The notes under the pieces were generated by a model, which worked only from the letters and a program-made list of their open reading frames with translations, was not told where the DNA came from and did no database searches. Below, piece after piece: positions 32,087 through 41,528 of a DNA stretch of 64,000 bases. The position numbers were made by a program, and so were the translations under genes. The stretch is from Modestobacter italicus (GTDB taxonomy: Bacteria; Actinomycetota; Actinomycetes; Mycobacteriales; Geodermatophilaceae): assembly GCF_019799965.1 (NCBI RefSeq), contig NZ_JABGCJ010000001.1, forward strand, positions 372,001 through 436,000. The letters run 5' to 3'. Every line of letters begins with the position of its first letter. Position 1 is the first letter of the stretch.

Positions 32087-35000
32087 TCAGGCCTGGGCCT
32101 GGGCCGGGGTCTCCCCGCCCTCCAGGTCGCCCTCGGTGTCCAGGTACGCCTGCTGCAGCTCGGCCAGCAGCGCCGGATCCGGCTCGGCCCACATCTTCCG
32201 GTCGACGGCCTCCAGCAGCCGCTCGGCGATGCCGTGCAGTGCCCAGGGGTTCGACTTCTCCATGAACTCCCGGTTCTCCGGGTCGAGCACGTAGGTCTGG
32301 GCGAGCTTCTCGTACATCCAGTCGGCGACCACGCCGGTGGTGGCGTCGTAGCCGAACAGGTAGTCGACGGTGGCGGCCAGCTCGAAGGCGCCCTTGTAGC
32401 CGTGCCGGCGCATCGCGGCCAGCCACTTGGGGTTGACCACCCGGGCGCGGAACACCCGGGAGGTCTCCTCGACCAGCGACCGGGTCCGCACCTGCTCGGG
32501 CCGGGTGGAGTCGCCGATGTAGGCCTCCGGCGAGGAGCCGGTGAGCGCGCGCACCGTGGCGACCATGCCGCCGTGGTACTGGAAGTAGTCGTCGGAGTCG
32601 GCGATGTCGTGCTCGCGGGTGTCGATGTTCTTCGCCGCGACCGCGATCCGCTTGTAGGCCGCCTCCATGTCCGGGCGGGCCTGCACGCCGTCCAGGTCGC
32701 GGCCGTAGGCGTAGCCGCCCCACACCGCGTAGACCTCGGCCAGGTCGGCGTCCCCGCGCCAGTCGCGGGAGTCGATCAGCGACAGCAGCCCGGCTCCGTA
32801 CGCGCCCGGCTTGGAGCCGAACACCCGGGTGGTGGCCCGGCGGCGGTCCCCGTGGGTCGCCTCGTCGGCGTCCACGTGGGCCTTCACGAAGTTCTGCTCA
32901 GGCGTCTCGGACAACCCCGCCACCAGGGTGACGGCGTCGTCCAGCATGGTCACCACGTGCGGGAAGGCGTCCCGGAAGAAGCCGGAGATCCGCACGGTGA
33001 CGTCGATCCGCGGCCGGCCCAGCTCGGCCGGGTCGATCGGCTCCAGCCCGGTGACCCGCCGGGAGGCGTCGTCCCAGACCGGGCGGACGCCGAGCAGCGC
33101 GAGCACCTCGGCGACGTCGTCCCCGGCGGTGCGCATGGCCGAGGTGCCCCACACCGAGAGCCCGACCGAGGGCGGGAACTGGCCGTCGTGGTCGGCCCGG
33201 TACCGGTCGACCAGCGACTCGGCCATCGCCGACCCGGTCTCCCAGGCCAGCCGGGACGGGATCGCCCGCGGGTCGACGGAGTAGAAGTTGCGGCCGGTCG
33301 GCAGCACGTTGACCAGCCCGCGCAGCGGGGAGCCCGACGGCCCGGCCGGCACGTAGCCGCCGTCCAGGGCGTGCAGGGTCATGTCCAGCTCGTCGGTGGT
33401 GCGCTCCAGCCGCGGCACCACCTCCTCGGCGGCGAACCGCAGCACGGCCTCGACGTCGGCGTCGGCGGTGCCGAGCACCCCGGTGACGACGTCGGTGATC
33501 GCGGTGGCGGTCCAGCCGCGCGCCTCCATGCCGGTCACCAGCGCCTCGGCGAGCGCCTCGACCCGGTCGGTCTCCTTGAGCCCGGCGGTGCCGTCCTCGG
33601 TGAGGCCGAGCGCCTGCCGCAGCCCGGGCAGCGCCACCGCACCGCCCCAGATCTGCCGGGCCCGCAGCATCGCCAGCACCAGGTCGATGCGGTCCTGCCC
33701 GGACGGCGGGGTGCCGAGCACGTGCAGGCCGTCGCGGATCTGGGAGTCCTTGATCTCGCAGAGCCAGCCGTCGACGTGCAGGATCATCTCGTCGAAGTGG
33801 TCGTCCTCGGGCCGCTCGTTCAGCCCCAGGTCGTGGTCGAGCTTCGCGGCCTGCAGCAGCGTCCAGATCTGCTGCCGGACGGCGGGCAGCTTCGCCGGGT
33901 CCATCGCGGCGATGTTGGCGTGCTCGTCGAGCAGCTGCTCCAGCCGGGCGATGTCGCCGTAGGAGTCGGCCCGGGCCATCGGCGGCACCATGTGGTCGAC
34001 CAGCGTGGCATGCGCCCGGCGCTTGGCCTGGGTGCCCTCGCCCGGGTCGTTGACCAGGAACGGGTAGACCAGCGGCAGGTCGCCGATCGCGGCATCGGTG
34101 CCGCAGGCCGCGGACATCCCGACGGTCTTGCCGGGCAGCCACTCCAGGTTGCCGTGCTTGCCCACGTGCACCATCGCGTGCGCCCCGAAGACGCTGCGCA
34201 GCCACCAGTAGGCGGCCAGGTAGTGGTGGGACGGCGGCAGGTCCGGGTCGTGGTAGATCGCGATCGGGTTCTCCCCGAAGCCGCGGGGCGGCTGGACCAT
34301 GACGACGACGTTGCCGGCGCGCAGTGCGGCGAAGACGATGTGGTCGTCGTCGACGAACAGCGAACCCGGCGCCTCGCCCCAGTGCTCGACCATCGCCTCG
34401 CGCAGCTCGGCGGGGAGGGTGTCGAAGTGCCGGCGGTACTCGGCAGCGCTGATCCGCACCGGGTTGCCGCTCAGCTGCTCCTCGGTGAGCCAGTTCTCGT
34501 CCTGGCCACCGGCGGCGATGAGCGCGTGCACCAGCGCGTCGCCGTCCAGCTCGGCGACGCCGGGCAGCGCACCCTCGCCGTCGAACGGGCCGATGTCGTA
34601 GCCCTGGCCGTGCATGGCCGCGAGCAGCCGCACCACCGAGGCGGGGGTGTCCAGGCCGACGGCGTTGCCGATCCGGGCGTGCTTGGTCGGGTAGGCGCTC
34701 AGCATCACCACGATCCGGCGCTCGGCGGGCGGGGTGTGCCGCAGCCGGGCGTGCGCCACGGCGGTGCCGGCGACCCGGGCGGCCCGCTCGGGGTCGGCGA
34801 CGTAGGAGGTCAGCCCGTCGGCGTCGACCTCCTTGAAGGAGAACGGCACGCTGATCAGCCGGCCGTCGAACTCCGGGATGGCGACCTGGTTGCCCACGTC
34901 GAGCGGGGACAGCCCGTCGTCGTTGGCCGCCCAGTCGGCGCGGCTCGAGGTCAGGCACAGGCCCTGGACGACCGGGACGTCCAGCTCAGCGAGCTCACCG

Positions 35001-35710
35001 ACGTCCCAGGCGCCGTCGTCCCCGCCGGCCTGGGCGGTGGCCGGCTTGGAGCCGCCGGCGGCGAGCACGGTCACGACGAGCGCGTCGGCGGTGCGCAACA
35101 GCTCGACCAGGCCCGGCTCGACGGTGCGCAGCGAGGCGGTGAACACCGGCAGCGCGCGGCCGCCGGCGTCCTCGATCGCGGTGCACAGCGCCTCGACGAA
35201 GCCGGTGTTCCCGGACAGGTGGTGCGCCCGGTAGTACAGGACGGCGACGGTGGGGCCCTCGGTCGTGCGCGGCGAGCGCTCCAGCACGCCCCACTCCGGC
35301 GCGACCGACGGCGCCTCGAAGCCCTCGCCCTCCAGCAGCACGGTGTCGCCGAGGAAGCGGTGCAGCTGCTCGAGGTTGTCCGGGCCGCCCTGCGCCAGGT
35401 AGCCGTGTGCCTCGGTGGCCACGCCCATCGGCACGGTCGAGAGCTCCATCAGCTCGGCGTCGGGCACGTTCTCCCCACCCAGGACGACGACCGGCGCAGG
35501 CCCGGCGAGCAGCGGGGCGAGCATCTCCTCGTACTGCCGGCGCACGCCGAGGATCCGGACGACGACCAGGTCGCTGCCGGCCGCCAGCGCGACCATCCCC
35601 TCCGCACCGAGCCGGGCCGGGTTGCCCAGCCGCCACTCGGCCGAGCTGGACCGGGCCGAGAGCAGGTCGGTGTCGGAGGTGGAGAGCAGGGTGAAGGTGC
35701 GTGAGCTCAA
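32087..35710 (-). CDS. cobN: Cobaltochelatase subunit CobN
   Basis: Large subunit of the ATP-dependent aerobic cobaltochelatase, inserting cobalt into hydrogenobyrinic acid a,c-diamide. Length 1207 residues is normal. Visible blocks are ALYYRAHHLSGNTGFV-like VLYYRAHHLSGNTGFV, PVVQGLCLTSSRADW, DHIVFAALRAGNVVVMVQPPRG, AMVHVGKHGNLEWLPGKTVGMS, and QYHGGMVATVRAL near the C-terminus. The start is TTG, supported by GGGAGG seven bases upstream and by the riboswitch position. No CobS/CobT chelatase subunits are in the window, so ChlI/ChlD-type partners elsewhere are likely. Confidence 0.95.
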   Translation of the reverse strand: MSSRTFTLLSTSDTDLLSARSSSAEWRLGNPARLGAEGMVALAAGSDLVVVRILGVRRQYEEMLAPLLAGPAPVVVLGGENVPDAELMELSTVPMGVATEAHGYLAQGGPDNLEQLHRFLGDTVLLEGEGFEAPSVAPEWGVLERSPRTTEGPTVAVLYYRAHHLSGNTGFVEALCTAIEDAGGRALPVFTASLRTVEPGLVELLRTADALVVTVLAAGGSKPATAQAGGDDGAWDVGELAELDVPVVQGLCLTSSRADWAANDDGLSPLDVGNQVAIPEFDGRLISVPFSFKEVDADGLTSYVADPERAARVAGTAVAHARLRHTPPAERRIVVMLSAYPTKHARIGNAVGLDTPASVVRLLAAMHGQGYDIGPFDGEGALPGVAELDGDALVHALIAAGGQDENWLTEEQLSGNPVRISAAEYRRHFDTLPAELREAMVEHWGEAPGSLFVDDDHIVFAALRAGNVVVMVQPPRGFGENPIAIYHDPDLPPSHHYLAAYWWLRSVFGAHAMVHVGKHGNLEWLPGKTVGMSAACGTDAAIGDLPLVYPFLVNDPGEGTQAKRRAHATLVDHMVPPMARADSYGDIARLEQLLDEHANIAAMDPAKLPAVRQQIWTLLQAAKLDHDLGLNERPEDDHFDEMILHVDGWLCEIKDSQIRDGLHVLGTPPSGQDRIDLVLAMLRARQIWGGAVALPGLRQALGLTEDGTAGLKETDRVEALAEALVTGMEARGWTATAITDVVTGVLGTADADVEAVLRFAAEEVVPRLERTTDELDMTLHALDGGYVPAGPSGSPLRGLVNVLPTGRNFYSVDPRAIPSRLAWETGSAMAESLVDRYRADHDGQFPPSVGLSVWGTSAMRTAGDDVAEVLALLGVRPVWDDASRRVTGLEPIDPAELGRPRIDVTVRISGFFRDAFPHVVTMLDDAVTLVAGLSETPEQNFVKAHVDADEATHGDRRRATTRVFGSKPGAYGAGLLSLIDSRDWRGDADLAEVYAVWGGYAYGRDLDGVQARPDMEAAYKRIAVAAKNIDTREHDIADSDDYFQYHGGMVATVRALTGSSPEAYIGDSTRPEQVRTRSLVEETSRVFRARVVNPKWLAAMRRHGYKGAFELAATVDYLFGYDATTGVVADWMYEKLAQTYVLDPENREFMEKSNPWALHGIAERLLEAVDRKMWAEPDPALLAELQQAYLDTEGDLEGGETPAQAQA

Positions 35711-35750
35711 GGCAGTGCCTCCCTCGGGGTCCGCGCCCCGGGTCGTCGGG

Positions 35751-35843
35751 CACGGCAGCCGGAGTGTCTGGCTCGCCCCAGGTGAGGCTCACAGTGGCGG
35801 GACCGCGCCGGGTTCGCACCGGCTTCCTCGCTGCACTGCCGTG
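35751..35843 (-). ncRNA. Cobalamin (B12) riboswitch controlling cobN
   Basis: On the minus strand the conserved core reads GCCGGTGCGAACCCGGCGCG then GTCCCGCCACTGTGAGC, followed by GAGCCAGACACTCCGGCTGC, the classic B12-box pattern. Closing stem P1 is formed by CACGGCAG (35843-35836) and CTGCCGTG (35758-35751). It ends 40 bases before the TTG of cobN. It should lower cobN expression when adenosylcobalamin is plentiful. Confidence 0.93.
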
Positions 35844-35890
35844 GTTGCCGCGAACGCTACCGCCCGTCTGCGGCCCCAGCGCCGCGGCAG

Positions 35891-36298
35891 TCACTCGCGG
35901 TGGCGCCCCAGGTAGGTCATCGCCTCGGCCGGCGGATCGAAGTCGATCTCCTCGGGCGGGTAGATGCCGATCCCCTCCGGGGTGTCCAGGTGGAAACCGC
36001 CCTGGGCGTACAGGACGACGTAGGCCGGCAGCCACCGCCCGTCGTCCTCGTAGGCGAGCACCGGCTGCCCCGTGCGGGCGTACGGCGGCGCAGGCAGGTC
36101 GATGTCCACCGCGCCCAGCTGGTCCGGCGGGATCCCGGCGTGTGCCGCCACCCGCTGCTGGACGTCGGGGCCGATGTCCCTCGTCCGCTCGGAGATCCCC
36201 AGGTCGAGGGGACCACCGGGCAACTGGAGCCAGAGCCGGTACCGCCGGTCCGGCAGGTGCTCGACGCGGACGGCGAAGCCGCTGGACGGGTTCGACAT
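35891..36298 (-). CDS. Hypothetical protein
   Basis: Protein of 135 residues without membrane segments. It begins MSNPSSGFAVRVEHLPDRRY and contains WLQLPGGPLDLG and a Pro-rich DLPAPPYARTGQPVLAY stretch, ending YLGRHRE. No family recognised. It lies upstream of the cobN riboswitch on the same strand. Confidence 0.65.
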   Translation of the reverse strand: MSNPSSGFAVRVEHLPDRRYRLWLQLPGGPLDLGISERTRDIGPDVQQRVAAHAGIPPDQLGAVDIDLPAPPYARTGQPVLAYEDDGRWLPAYVVLYAQGGFHLDTPEGIGIYPPEEIDFDPPAEAMTYLGRHRE

Positions 36299-36323
36299 CG
36301 GGCGAGCCTCCCACCCGGACTCG

Positions 36324-36464
36324 ATGCTGGTCGGCGGCAGCTGCGCCCTGATCGACGAGCTGCTGGCGCACCCGGTGCTCGAGGCGCTGGAGCTGCGTCC
36401 GGGCGACTCCCTCAGCTGGGACGCCGACGAGGTCGACCGAAGACGACCATCGGGCTGGACGTGA
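36324..36464 (+). CDS. Possible small protein (46 aa)
   Basis: Short frame with GGGCGAGCC before ATG 36324, encoding CALIDELLAHPVLEALELRPGD, which looks like a genuine helix-turn-helix protein stretch rather than a shadow, then an acidic LSWDADEVDRR. Antisense frames here are empty. Real gene or remnant of one; low certainty. Confidence 0.3.
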   Translation: MLVGGSCALIDELLAHPVLEALELRPGDSLSWDADEVDRRRPSGWT

Positions 36465-36474
36465 TCCGCGCGGC

Positions 36475-36912
36475 TCAGTCGGTGGGCGTGGTGCGCCGGC
36501 GGGTGAGCAGCCAGTGCAGGCCGACGCCGACGGCCGCGCCGGTGCTGTTCGTGGCGATGTCCACCAGCGAGGGGTACCGGGCCGGCAGGAACAGGTACTG
36601 GGTCACCTCGATGCCCACCGACGCCGCGACGCACAGCGACCAGACCGTGCGCCGGCGCAGCCGCGGCAGCGCCCAGCACAGCAGCAGGCCGAGCGGGACG
36701 AACAACAACACGTTGCCGCCCCGCTCGGCCAGCCGGCCGCTGACCTGCCAGGACAGACCACTGAGGTCGTGCACGGCCCGGATGACCGGGCGCGACACCC
36801 GCCCCATCGGCGAGGGGCGCAGGGTCAGCCACGCCCCGGCCAGCAGGTAGGCCGCGAGCAGGGCGCGCGACCACCGTTGCGCCCGGCCGGGCGGGTCGGG
36901 TCGGCCGGTCAC
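36475..36912 (-). CDS. VanZ-family membrane protein
   Basis: Protein of 145 residues with four to five helices and VanZ family marks: LTLRPSP, GGNVLLFVPLGLLL, SVGIEVTQYL and SLVDIATNSTGAAVG. VanZ gives teicoplanin tolerance in enterococci; stand-alone relatives are of unknown function. GTG start. Confidence 0.85.
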   Translation of the reverse strand: MTGRPDPPGRAQRWSRALLAAYLLAGAWLTLRPSPMGRVSRPVIRAVHDLSGLSWQVSGRLAERGGNVLLFVPLGLLLCWALPRLRRRTVWSLCVAASVGIEVTQYLFLPARYPSLVDIATNSTGAAVGVGLHWLLTRRRTTPTD

Positions 36913-36925
36913 GTCCGGCTCACCG

Positions 36926-37432
36926 TCAGGCGCTGACCTCGACGAGGTCGATCACGAAGACCAGCGTCGCGTCACCTGGGATCGGCCCCTGACCGGTCGG
37001 GCCGTAGCCCAGGTCGCTGGGGATGGTGACCACCCGCCGGCCGCCCACCTGCATGCCGGTGACCCCCTGATCGAAGCCGGGGATGACCTGACCGGCGCCG
37101 AGGGTCACCGTCAGCACCTCGTCCTCCCCGCGGCTCCACGAGGAGTCGAACTCCTCGCCGGTCTCGTAGAAGGCGCCGACGTACTTCACCGCGACCGTCG
37201 TCCCCTCGACCGCCTCGGCCCCGTCGCCGACGACGACGTCGTCGGTGACCAGCTCCTCCGGGGCCGACTCGTCCGTCGGCGGCAACTCGGGCTGCACGCC
37301 CAGGTCCGCGGACACCTCGGCAGCCACCGCCGAGCCGGCCGTCTCGCTGCTGCCGCAGGCGGCGAGCGGCAGCGACAGGGCGATCGACAGCGGGACGGCG
37401 ACCAGCGTGCGTCGGACGGTGCGGCGGTTCAT
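36926..37432 (-). CDS. FKBP-type peptidyl-prolyl isomerase, lipoprotein
   Basis: Secreted lipoprotein of 168 residues: lipobox LPLAACG with Cys26, an acidic linker, then a single FKBP domain (VAVKYVGAFYETGEEFDSSW, VIPGFDQGVTGMQVGGRRVVTIP, LGYGPTGQGPIPGDATLVFVIDLV). All main active-site aromatic/acidic positions seem kept. It probably helps fold exported proteins. ATG 37432 follows GAGGAGCTCG. Confidence 0.93.
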   Translation of the reverse strand: MNRRTVRRTLVAVPLSIALSLPLAACGSSETAGSAVAAEVSADLGVQPELPPTDESAPEELVTDDVVVGDGAEAVEGTTVAVKYVGAFYETGEEFDSSWSRGEDEVLTVTLGAGQVIPGFDQGVTGMQVGGRRVVTIPSDLGYGPTGQGPIPGDATLVFVIDLVEVSA

Positions 37433-37625
37433 CGAGCTCCTCGTGACCGAGCAGGAGCTCGGATCGGTGACTGCGGGGACCACCACGCTACGTAGGCCGC
37501 GCAGCCGCCGCCGGGCACCGGCCGTGGGGAGGTGTCGGTCCGGTGACGGAGGGGCGCTCGGGGTGCGGGCACCCATGGGAGCCACTAGCTTTCCCGCAAC
37601 GTCCTCGACGGCTGGGGGTCACCCG

Positions 37626-38063
37626 ATGTCCGCTTCGATCATCGTCGGGCTCGACGGCAGCGAGGCGAGCGGGCGGGCGGCGGACGCCGCGGCCGACGCG
37701 GCCCGGCACCACCACCTGCGGCTCGTGCTGGCCTGCGTCGTCCCCTGGTCGCCGTACGCGTTCACCAGCGCTGAGGAGAACGAGCGGCGGTCGATCGAGA
37801 AGGAACGGGAGGCCAGGGCGGCGCGCGAGCGGGTGCTCGACCCGGCCCTCGCCCGACTCTCGGCCAGCAGCGACGTCGAGATGGAGGGCGTCGTCCGGCA
37901 CGGTCACCCGGCCGAGACGCTCGTCTCCCTGGCCCGCGAACACGACGCGGTCTGGATCATCGTCGGCCGCATCGGCCAGAGCCGGGTCCGGACGCTGCTC
38001 TTCGGCTCCACCCCCAGCAGCCTCATCCAGCTCTCCCCCGTCCCCGTCCTGGTGGTGCCGTGA
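37626..38063 (+). CDS. Universal stress protein (UspA family)
   Basis: Single UspA domain of 145 residues: SIIVGLDGSEASGRA at the start and the ATP-binding VGRIGQSRVRTLLFGSTPSSLIQ with GxxG(9)GS near the end. ATP-binding type. Its stop overlaps the start of the amino-acid transporter gene (TGATG), so the two are co-translated; Usp-transporter pairs are often regulatory. Confidence 0.92.
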   Translation: MSASIIVGLDGSEASGRAADAAADAARHHHLRLVLACVVPWSPYAFTSAEENERRSIEKEREARAARERVLDPALARLSASSDVEMEGVVRHGHPAETLVSLAREHDAVWIIVGRIGQSRVRTLLFGSTPSSLIQLSPVPVLVVP

Positions 38064-39652
38064 TGACCTCGTCCGTGAACGTCCTGGCCGCCTCGTTCGA
38101 CGAGCAGGTCGACAACGTCTTCGCGCCGATCTCGGAGGTCATCACCGGCATCGTCTTCTTCGCCGTCCCGCTGGACTTCATCGACGAGGGCGTCGAGCTG
38201 CCGCTGATCGTCGTCTGGCTGGTGGTGGCCGGGATCTTCTTCACCATCTACCTGCGCGGCTTCCAGTTCCGCGCCTTCGGCCACGCGATCAAGCTGGTCA
38301 AGGGCGACTACAACGACCCCGAGGACGCCGGGGAGGTCACCCACTTCCAGGCGCTGGCGACCGCCGTGTCGGGCACCGTCGGGCTGGGCAACATCGCCGG
38401 GGTCGCCGTCGCCATCTCCCTCGGCGGGCCGGGCGCCACGCTGTGGATGATCGTCGCCGGGCTGGTGGGCATGTGCACCAAGGGCGTGGAGTGCACCCTC
38501 GGCGTCAAGTACCGCAACGTCTACCCCGACGGCCGCGTGTCCGGCGGACCGATGTACTACCTGAGCAAGGGCCTGGCCGAGAAGGGCATGGGCACCCTCG
38601 GCAAGGTCCTGGCCATCGCGTTCTGCATCTTCACCCTCGGCGGGGCGGTCGGTGGCGGCAACATGTTCCAGTCCAACCAGGCGTTCAGCCAGGCCCGGTC
38701 GGTGACCGGCGGCGAGGACGGTCTGCTCGGCTTCGGCGCCGCCGGCGCCGTCTTCGGCCTGGTGCTCGCCCTGCTGGTCGGCGCGGTGATCATCGGCGGC
38801 ATCCGCAGCATCGCCCGGGTCACCGACAAGATCGTCCCGTTCATGGCGGTCTTCTACGTGGTGGCCTGCCTGGCCGTGCTGGTCGCCAACCTCTCCGAGG
38901 TCCCCGGGGCGCTCGGCGAGATCGTCACCGAGGCGTTCAGCCCGGAGGCCGGCCTCGGCGGCATCGTCGGCGTGCTCATCCAGGGCTTCCGCCGGGCGGC
39001 GTTCAGCAACGAGGCCGGGCTGGGGTCCGCGGCCATCGCGCACTCGGCGGTGAAGACCCACGAGCCGGCGACGGAGGGGCACGTCGCCGTCCTGGAGCCC
39101 TTCGTCGACACCGTCGTCATCTGCACCATGACGGCGCTGGCCATCGTGATCACCGGCACCTACGCCGACGACTCCAGCGCCCCGGGCGTGCAGACGACGT
39201 CGGCGGCGTTCGAGACCGTCGCCTCCTGGTTCCCCTACGTGCTCGCCCTCGCGGTGGTCCTCTTCGCCTACTCCACGATGCTGGCCTGGAGCTACTACGG
39301 GCTGAAGGCGGCGACCTACCTGTTCGGCGAGTCGATGGTCGTCGACCGGACGTGGAAGGTGATCTTCTGCGTGTTCGTGGTCATCGGCGCCTCGTCCACG
39401 CTGGACGCGGTGATCGGCTTCTCCGACAGCATGATCTTCGCGATGTCGCTGGCGAACATCATCGGGCTCTACATCATGGCCGGGGTGGTGAAGCGGGAGC
39501 TGTTCGGCTACCGCAAGCGCCTGGCCGAGGGCAAGGTGCTGCCGCTCGCGGAGCGGGGCGTCACCCAGCCCGCGGCCGGGGGCAGCACCGCCGCCAGCAC
39601 CGGGCTCGACGGCACGAACCCGACCCCGCCCCCGACCGCCGACCCGCGCTGA
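38063..39652 (+). CDS. Alanine/glycine:cation symporter (AGCS family)
   Basis: Secondary transporter of 529 residues with about eleven helices. Family blocks are TAVSGTVGLGNIAGVAVAISLGGPGATLWM, RRAAFSNEAGLGSAAIAHSA, and YSTMLAWSYYGLKAATYLFG. It should import Ala/Gly with Na+ or H+. A soluble N-terminal stretch of about 45 residues and a Pro/Thr-rich tail are longer than in typical members. ATG 38063 overlaps the UspA stop; GTG 38060 is an equal alternative. Confidence 0.93.
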   Translation: MTSSVNVLAASFDEQVDNVFAPISEVITGIVFFAVPLDFIDEGVELPLIVVWLVVAGIFFTIYLRGFQFRAFGHAIKLVKGDYNDPEDAGEVTHFQALATAVSGTVGLGNIAGVAVAISLGGPGATLWMIVAGLVGMCTKGVECTLGVKYRNVYPDGRVSGGPMYYLSKGLAEKGMGTLGKVLAIAFCIFTLGGAVGGGNMFQSNQAFSQARSVTGGEDGLLGFGAAGAVFGLVLALLVGAVIIGGIRSIARVTDKIVPFMAVFYVVACLAVLVANLSEVPGALGEIVTEAFSPEAGLGGIVGVLIQGFRRAAFSNEAGLGSAAIAHSAVKTHEPATEGHVAVLEPFVDTVVICTMTALAIVITGTYADDSSAPGVQTTSAAFETVASWFPYVLALAVVLFAYSTMLAWSYYGLKAATYLFGESMVVDRTWKVIFCVFVVIGASSTLDAVIGFSDSMIFAMSLANIIGLYIMAGVVKRELFGYRKRLAEGKVLPLAERGVTQPAAGGSTAASTGLDGTNPTPPPTADPR

Positions 39653-39686
39653 CCGTCAGGTCCCCGGTGACGCGCCGCGGGCACGG

Positions 39687-39717
39687 TTGACCTCCAGCCC
39701 CCTCGAGCCGGTTCACT
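39687..39717 (+). promoter_or_regulatory. Putative promoter of MFS gene
   Basis: TTGACC (39687-39692) and TTCACT (39712-39717) are 19 bp apart, and GTG 39724 follows six bases later, consistent with a leaderless transcript. The spacer is slightly long. Confidence 0.4.
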
Positions 39718-39723
39718 GCGCCG

Positions 39724-41127
39724 GTGACCACCGAGGACCGTGACGCGGCAGCGCCGGCGACCGATCCGGACACCTCGCTGCGCGCGGTCTTCGCCGGCCG
39801 TCGCGGGCGACTGCTGGTCGCGCTGCTGCTGGCCGAGTTCGCCGCCGCGGTGCAGGGCATCGCCTACGCCACCGTGCTCCCGCTCGCCTCCCGCGAGCTT
39901 GACGGCAGCCGGCTCTACGGCGCGACCCTGGCGGCCGGGACGCTGGTCACCGTGCTCGCGCTGGCCGCCGGCCCCGGGCTCACCGCCCGGCTCAGCCCCC
40001 GGGCCACCCTGCTGGTCGCCACGGCCGTCTACGTCGTCGGGGTGCTGCTGGCCGCCACCGCACCGGCGATGGGCTGGCTGCTGGCGGGCAGCGCGCTGCG
40101 CGGGCTGGCCGGGGGCCTGCTGGTCGCCTTCGGGCTGAGCGCCATCGGCGGCCTCTACGACGACGCGCTGCGTCCGCGCGTCATGGGCCTGTTCTCCCTG
40201 GTCTGGCTGCTGCCCTCCCTGGTGGGCCCGGCGCTGAACGGGGCGATTGCCGCGGCCAGCGACTGGCGGTGGGCGATGGCCTGGCCGGCCGCCGTGGTCG
40301 TGGTGGCCCGGGTGCTGATGGGCCGGGACGTCGACCTGGTGCCCTGGCAGACCGGGCGCCGGACCGTGGCGGTCAGCGCGGGGCTGCTCGTGGTGGCCGG
40401 CCTGGTGCTCGCCACGGCCGCCAGCGGCAGCGGGACCTGGGGCGCACCGCTGCTGGCCGGCGGCCTGCTCCTGGCCGCTGCCGGCAGCGCGCGGGTGGTG
40501 TCCCGGGCGACGACCGGAGACCGGCCGCGCACCCGGGTGCTGCTGTGCTTCACCGGCCTGGTGGTCGCCTTCTTCGCCGCCGACGGCCTCGTGCCGCTCG
40601 CCGTGGCGGAGGGGCTGGGCCGCGGGGTCACAGCGACCTCGGTGGCGATCACCGCCGGGCTGGTCGCCTGGTCGGTGGCCGGCGCGCGGCCGCCCCGACC
40701 GGGACGACGCCCCGACCCGGCCACCCTCGGGACGGCGTTGCTCTGCCCGGCCCTGGTCGCGGCGGCGCTGTCCCAGACCGGGTTGCTGACCGGCACCTGG
40801 GCGCTGGTCCTGCTGGTCGGCGCCTGGGGGCTCGCCGGGCTGGGCATGGGGCTGGCCTACACGCGGCTGTCCGCCCAGTCCTTCGACGCCCTGCCGCCGG
40901 AGCGGGTGGCCGCGGTCGCCACCGCCGTCGCGTTCGCCGAGACCACGGCCGTGGCGTTCGGCTCGCTGCTGGGGGCGGGCAGCTGGTCCCTCGCCGTCAC
41001 CCTCGGCGCCGAGGCCCGGCCGGCGATCGGCGGGGCGCTCGCGCTCACCGCGGTCGTCGCCGCCCTCACCGCCGCGGCGTCCCGGCGGCGGTCCGGCCAG
41101 CCGGACGGGCTGACCCGGGCCACCTGA
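39724..41127 (+). CDS. MFS transporter
   Basis: Fourteen-helix-like major facilitator protein of 467 residues with LASRELDGSRLYGATLAAGTL and AMGWLLAGSALRGLAGGLLVAFG in the N-half and ASDWRWAMAWPAAVVVV at mid-protein. It resembles drug-efflux DHA2-type proteins, but the substrate is unknown. GTG start. A strong hairpin overlaps its stop. Confidence 0.85.
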   Translation: MTTEDRDAAAPATDPDTSLRAVFAGRRGRLLVALLLAEFAAAVQGIAYATVLPLASRELDGSRLYGATLAAGTLVTVLALAAGPGLTARLSPRATLLVATAVYVVGVLLAATAPAMGWLLAGSALRGLAGGLLVAFGLSAIGGLYDDALRPRVMGLFSLVWLLPSLVGPALNGAIAAASDWRWAMAWPAAVVVVARVLMGRDVDLVPWQTGRRTVAVSAGLLVVAGLVLATAASGSGTWGAPLLAGGLLLAAAGSARVVSRATTGDRPRTRVLLCFTGLVVAFFAADGLVPLAVAEGLGRGVTATSVAITAGLVAWSVAGARPPRPGRRPDPATLGTALLCPALVAAALSQTGLLTGTWALVLLVGAWGLAGLGMGLAYTRLSAQSFDALPPERVAAVATAVAFAETTAVAFGSLLGAGSWSLAVTLGAEARPAIGGALALTAVVAALTAAASRRRSGQPDGLTRAT

Positions 41128-41162
41128 CGTGGAGCCGCGTCACGGCGCGGCTCCACGTCAGG
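41123..41162. terminator. 17-bp perfect hairpin, bidirectional terminator
   Basis: Arms 41123-41139 and 41146-41162 pair perfectly around TCACGG. It covers the MFS stop codon and lies 40 bp from the stop of the convergent TPR gene. Confidence 0.75.
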
Positions 41163-41201
41163 CCGGGAGGGTCGACCCGGGGGTCGGCGCGCGGTCGGCG
41201 G

Positions 41202-41528
41202 TCAGGCGGCGCCGAGCGCGTCGGCCAGCCGGTGGTGGACGGCGGCGTCGTCCGCGCGGCTCTGCCGCTCCAGCGTGCGGGCCAGGGCGCGGCGGGCCCA
41301 CGCGTTCGCCGGGGCGACCTCGACGAGGCGGGTGAGCAGCTGCTCGGCACGGCCCAGCTGCGCGGAGGCGAAGTAGCTGCGGGCCAGCAGCTCCATGGTC
41401 GCCTGGTCGTCGGGCTCGGCGGCGAGCACGCCCTCGAGGACGCGGGCGGCCTCGGCGGGCTGCCCCATGGCGAGGAAGAGGTCGGCGCGCTGGAACTCGG
41501 AGTGGAGGTCGGTCTCGTGCTGGGTCAT
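41202..41528 (-). CDS. Tetratricopeptide-repeat protein
   Basis: Protein of 108 residues made of about three TPR units (ADLFLAMGQPAEAARVLEGVLAAEPDD, ELLARSYFASAQLGRAEQLL, AWARRALARTLERQSRADDA). No signal peptide; probably a cytosolic protein-binding adaptor. ATG 41528 follows AGGAG. Confidence 0.85.
   Translation of the reverse strand: MTQHETDLHSEFQRADLFLAMGQPAEAARVLEGVLAAEPDDQATMELLARSYFASAQLGRAEQLLTRLVEVAPANAWARRALARTLERQSRADDAAVHHRLADALGAA

Noticed and set aside
30608-35704. A 1698-codon plus-strand frame opposite cobN
   Set aside because: It is the antisense of cobN; composition is His/Val/Gly/Arg-rich without domains.
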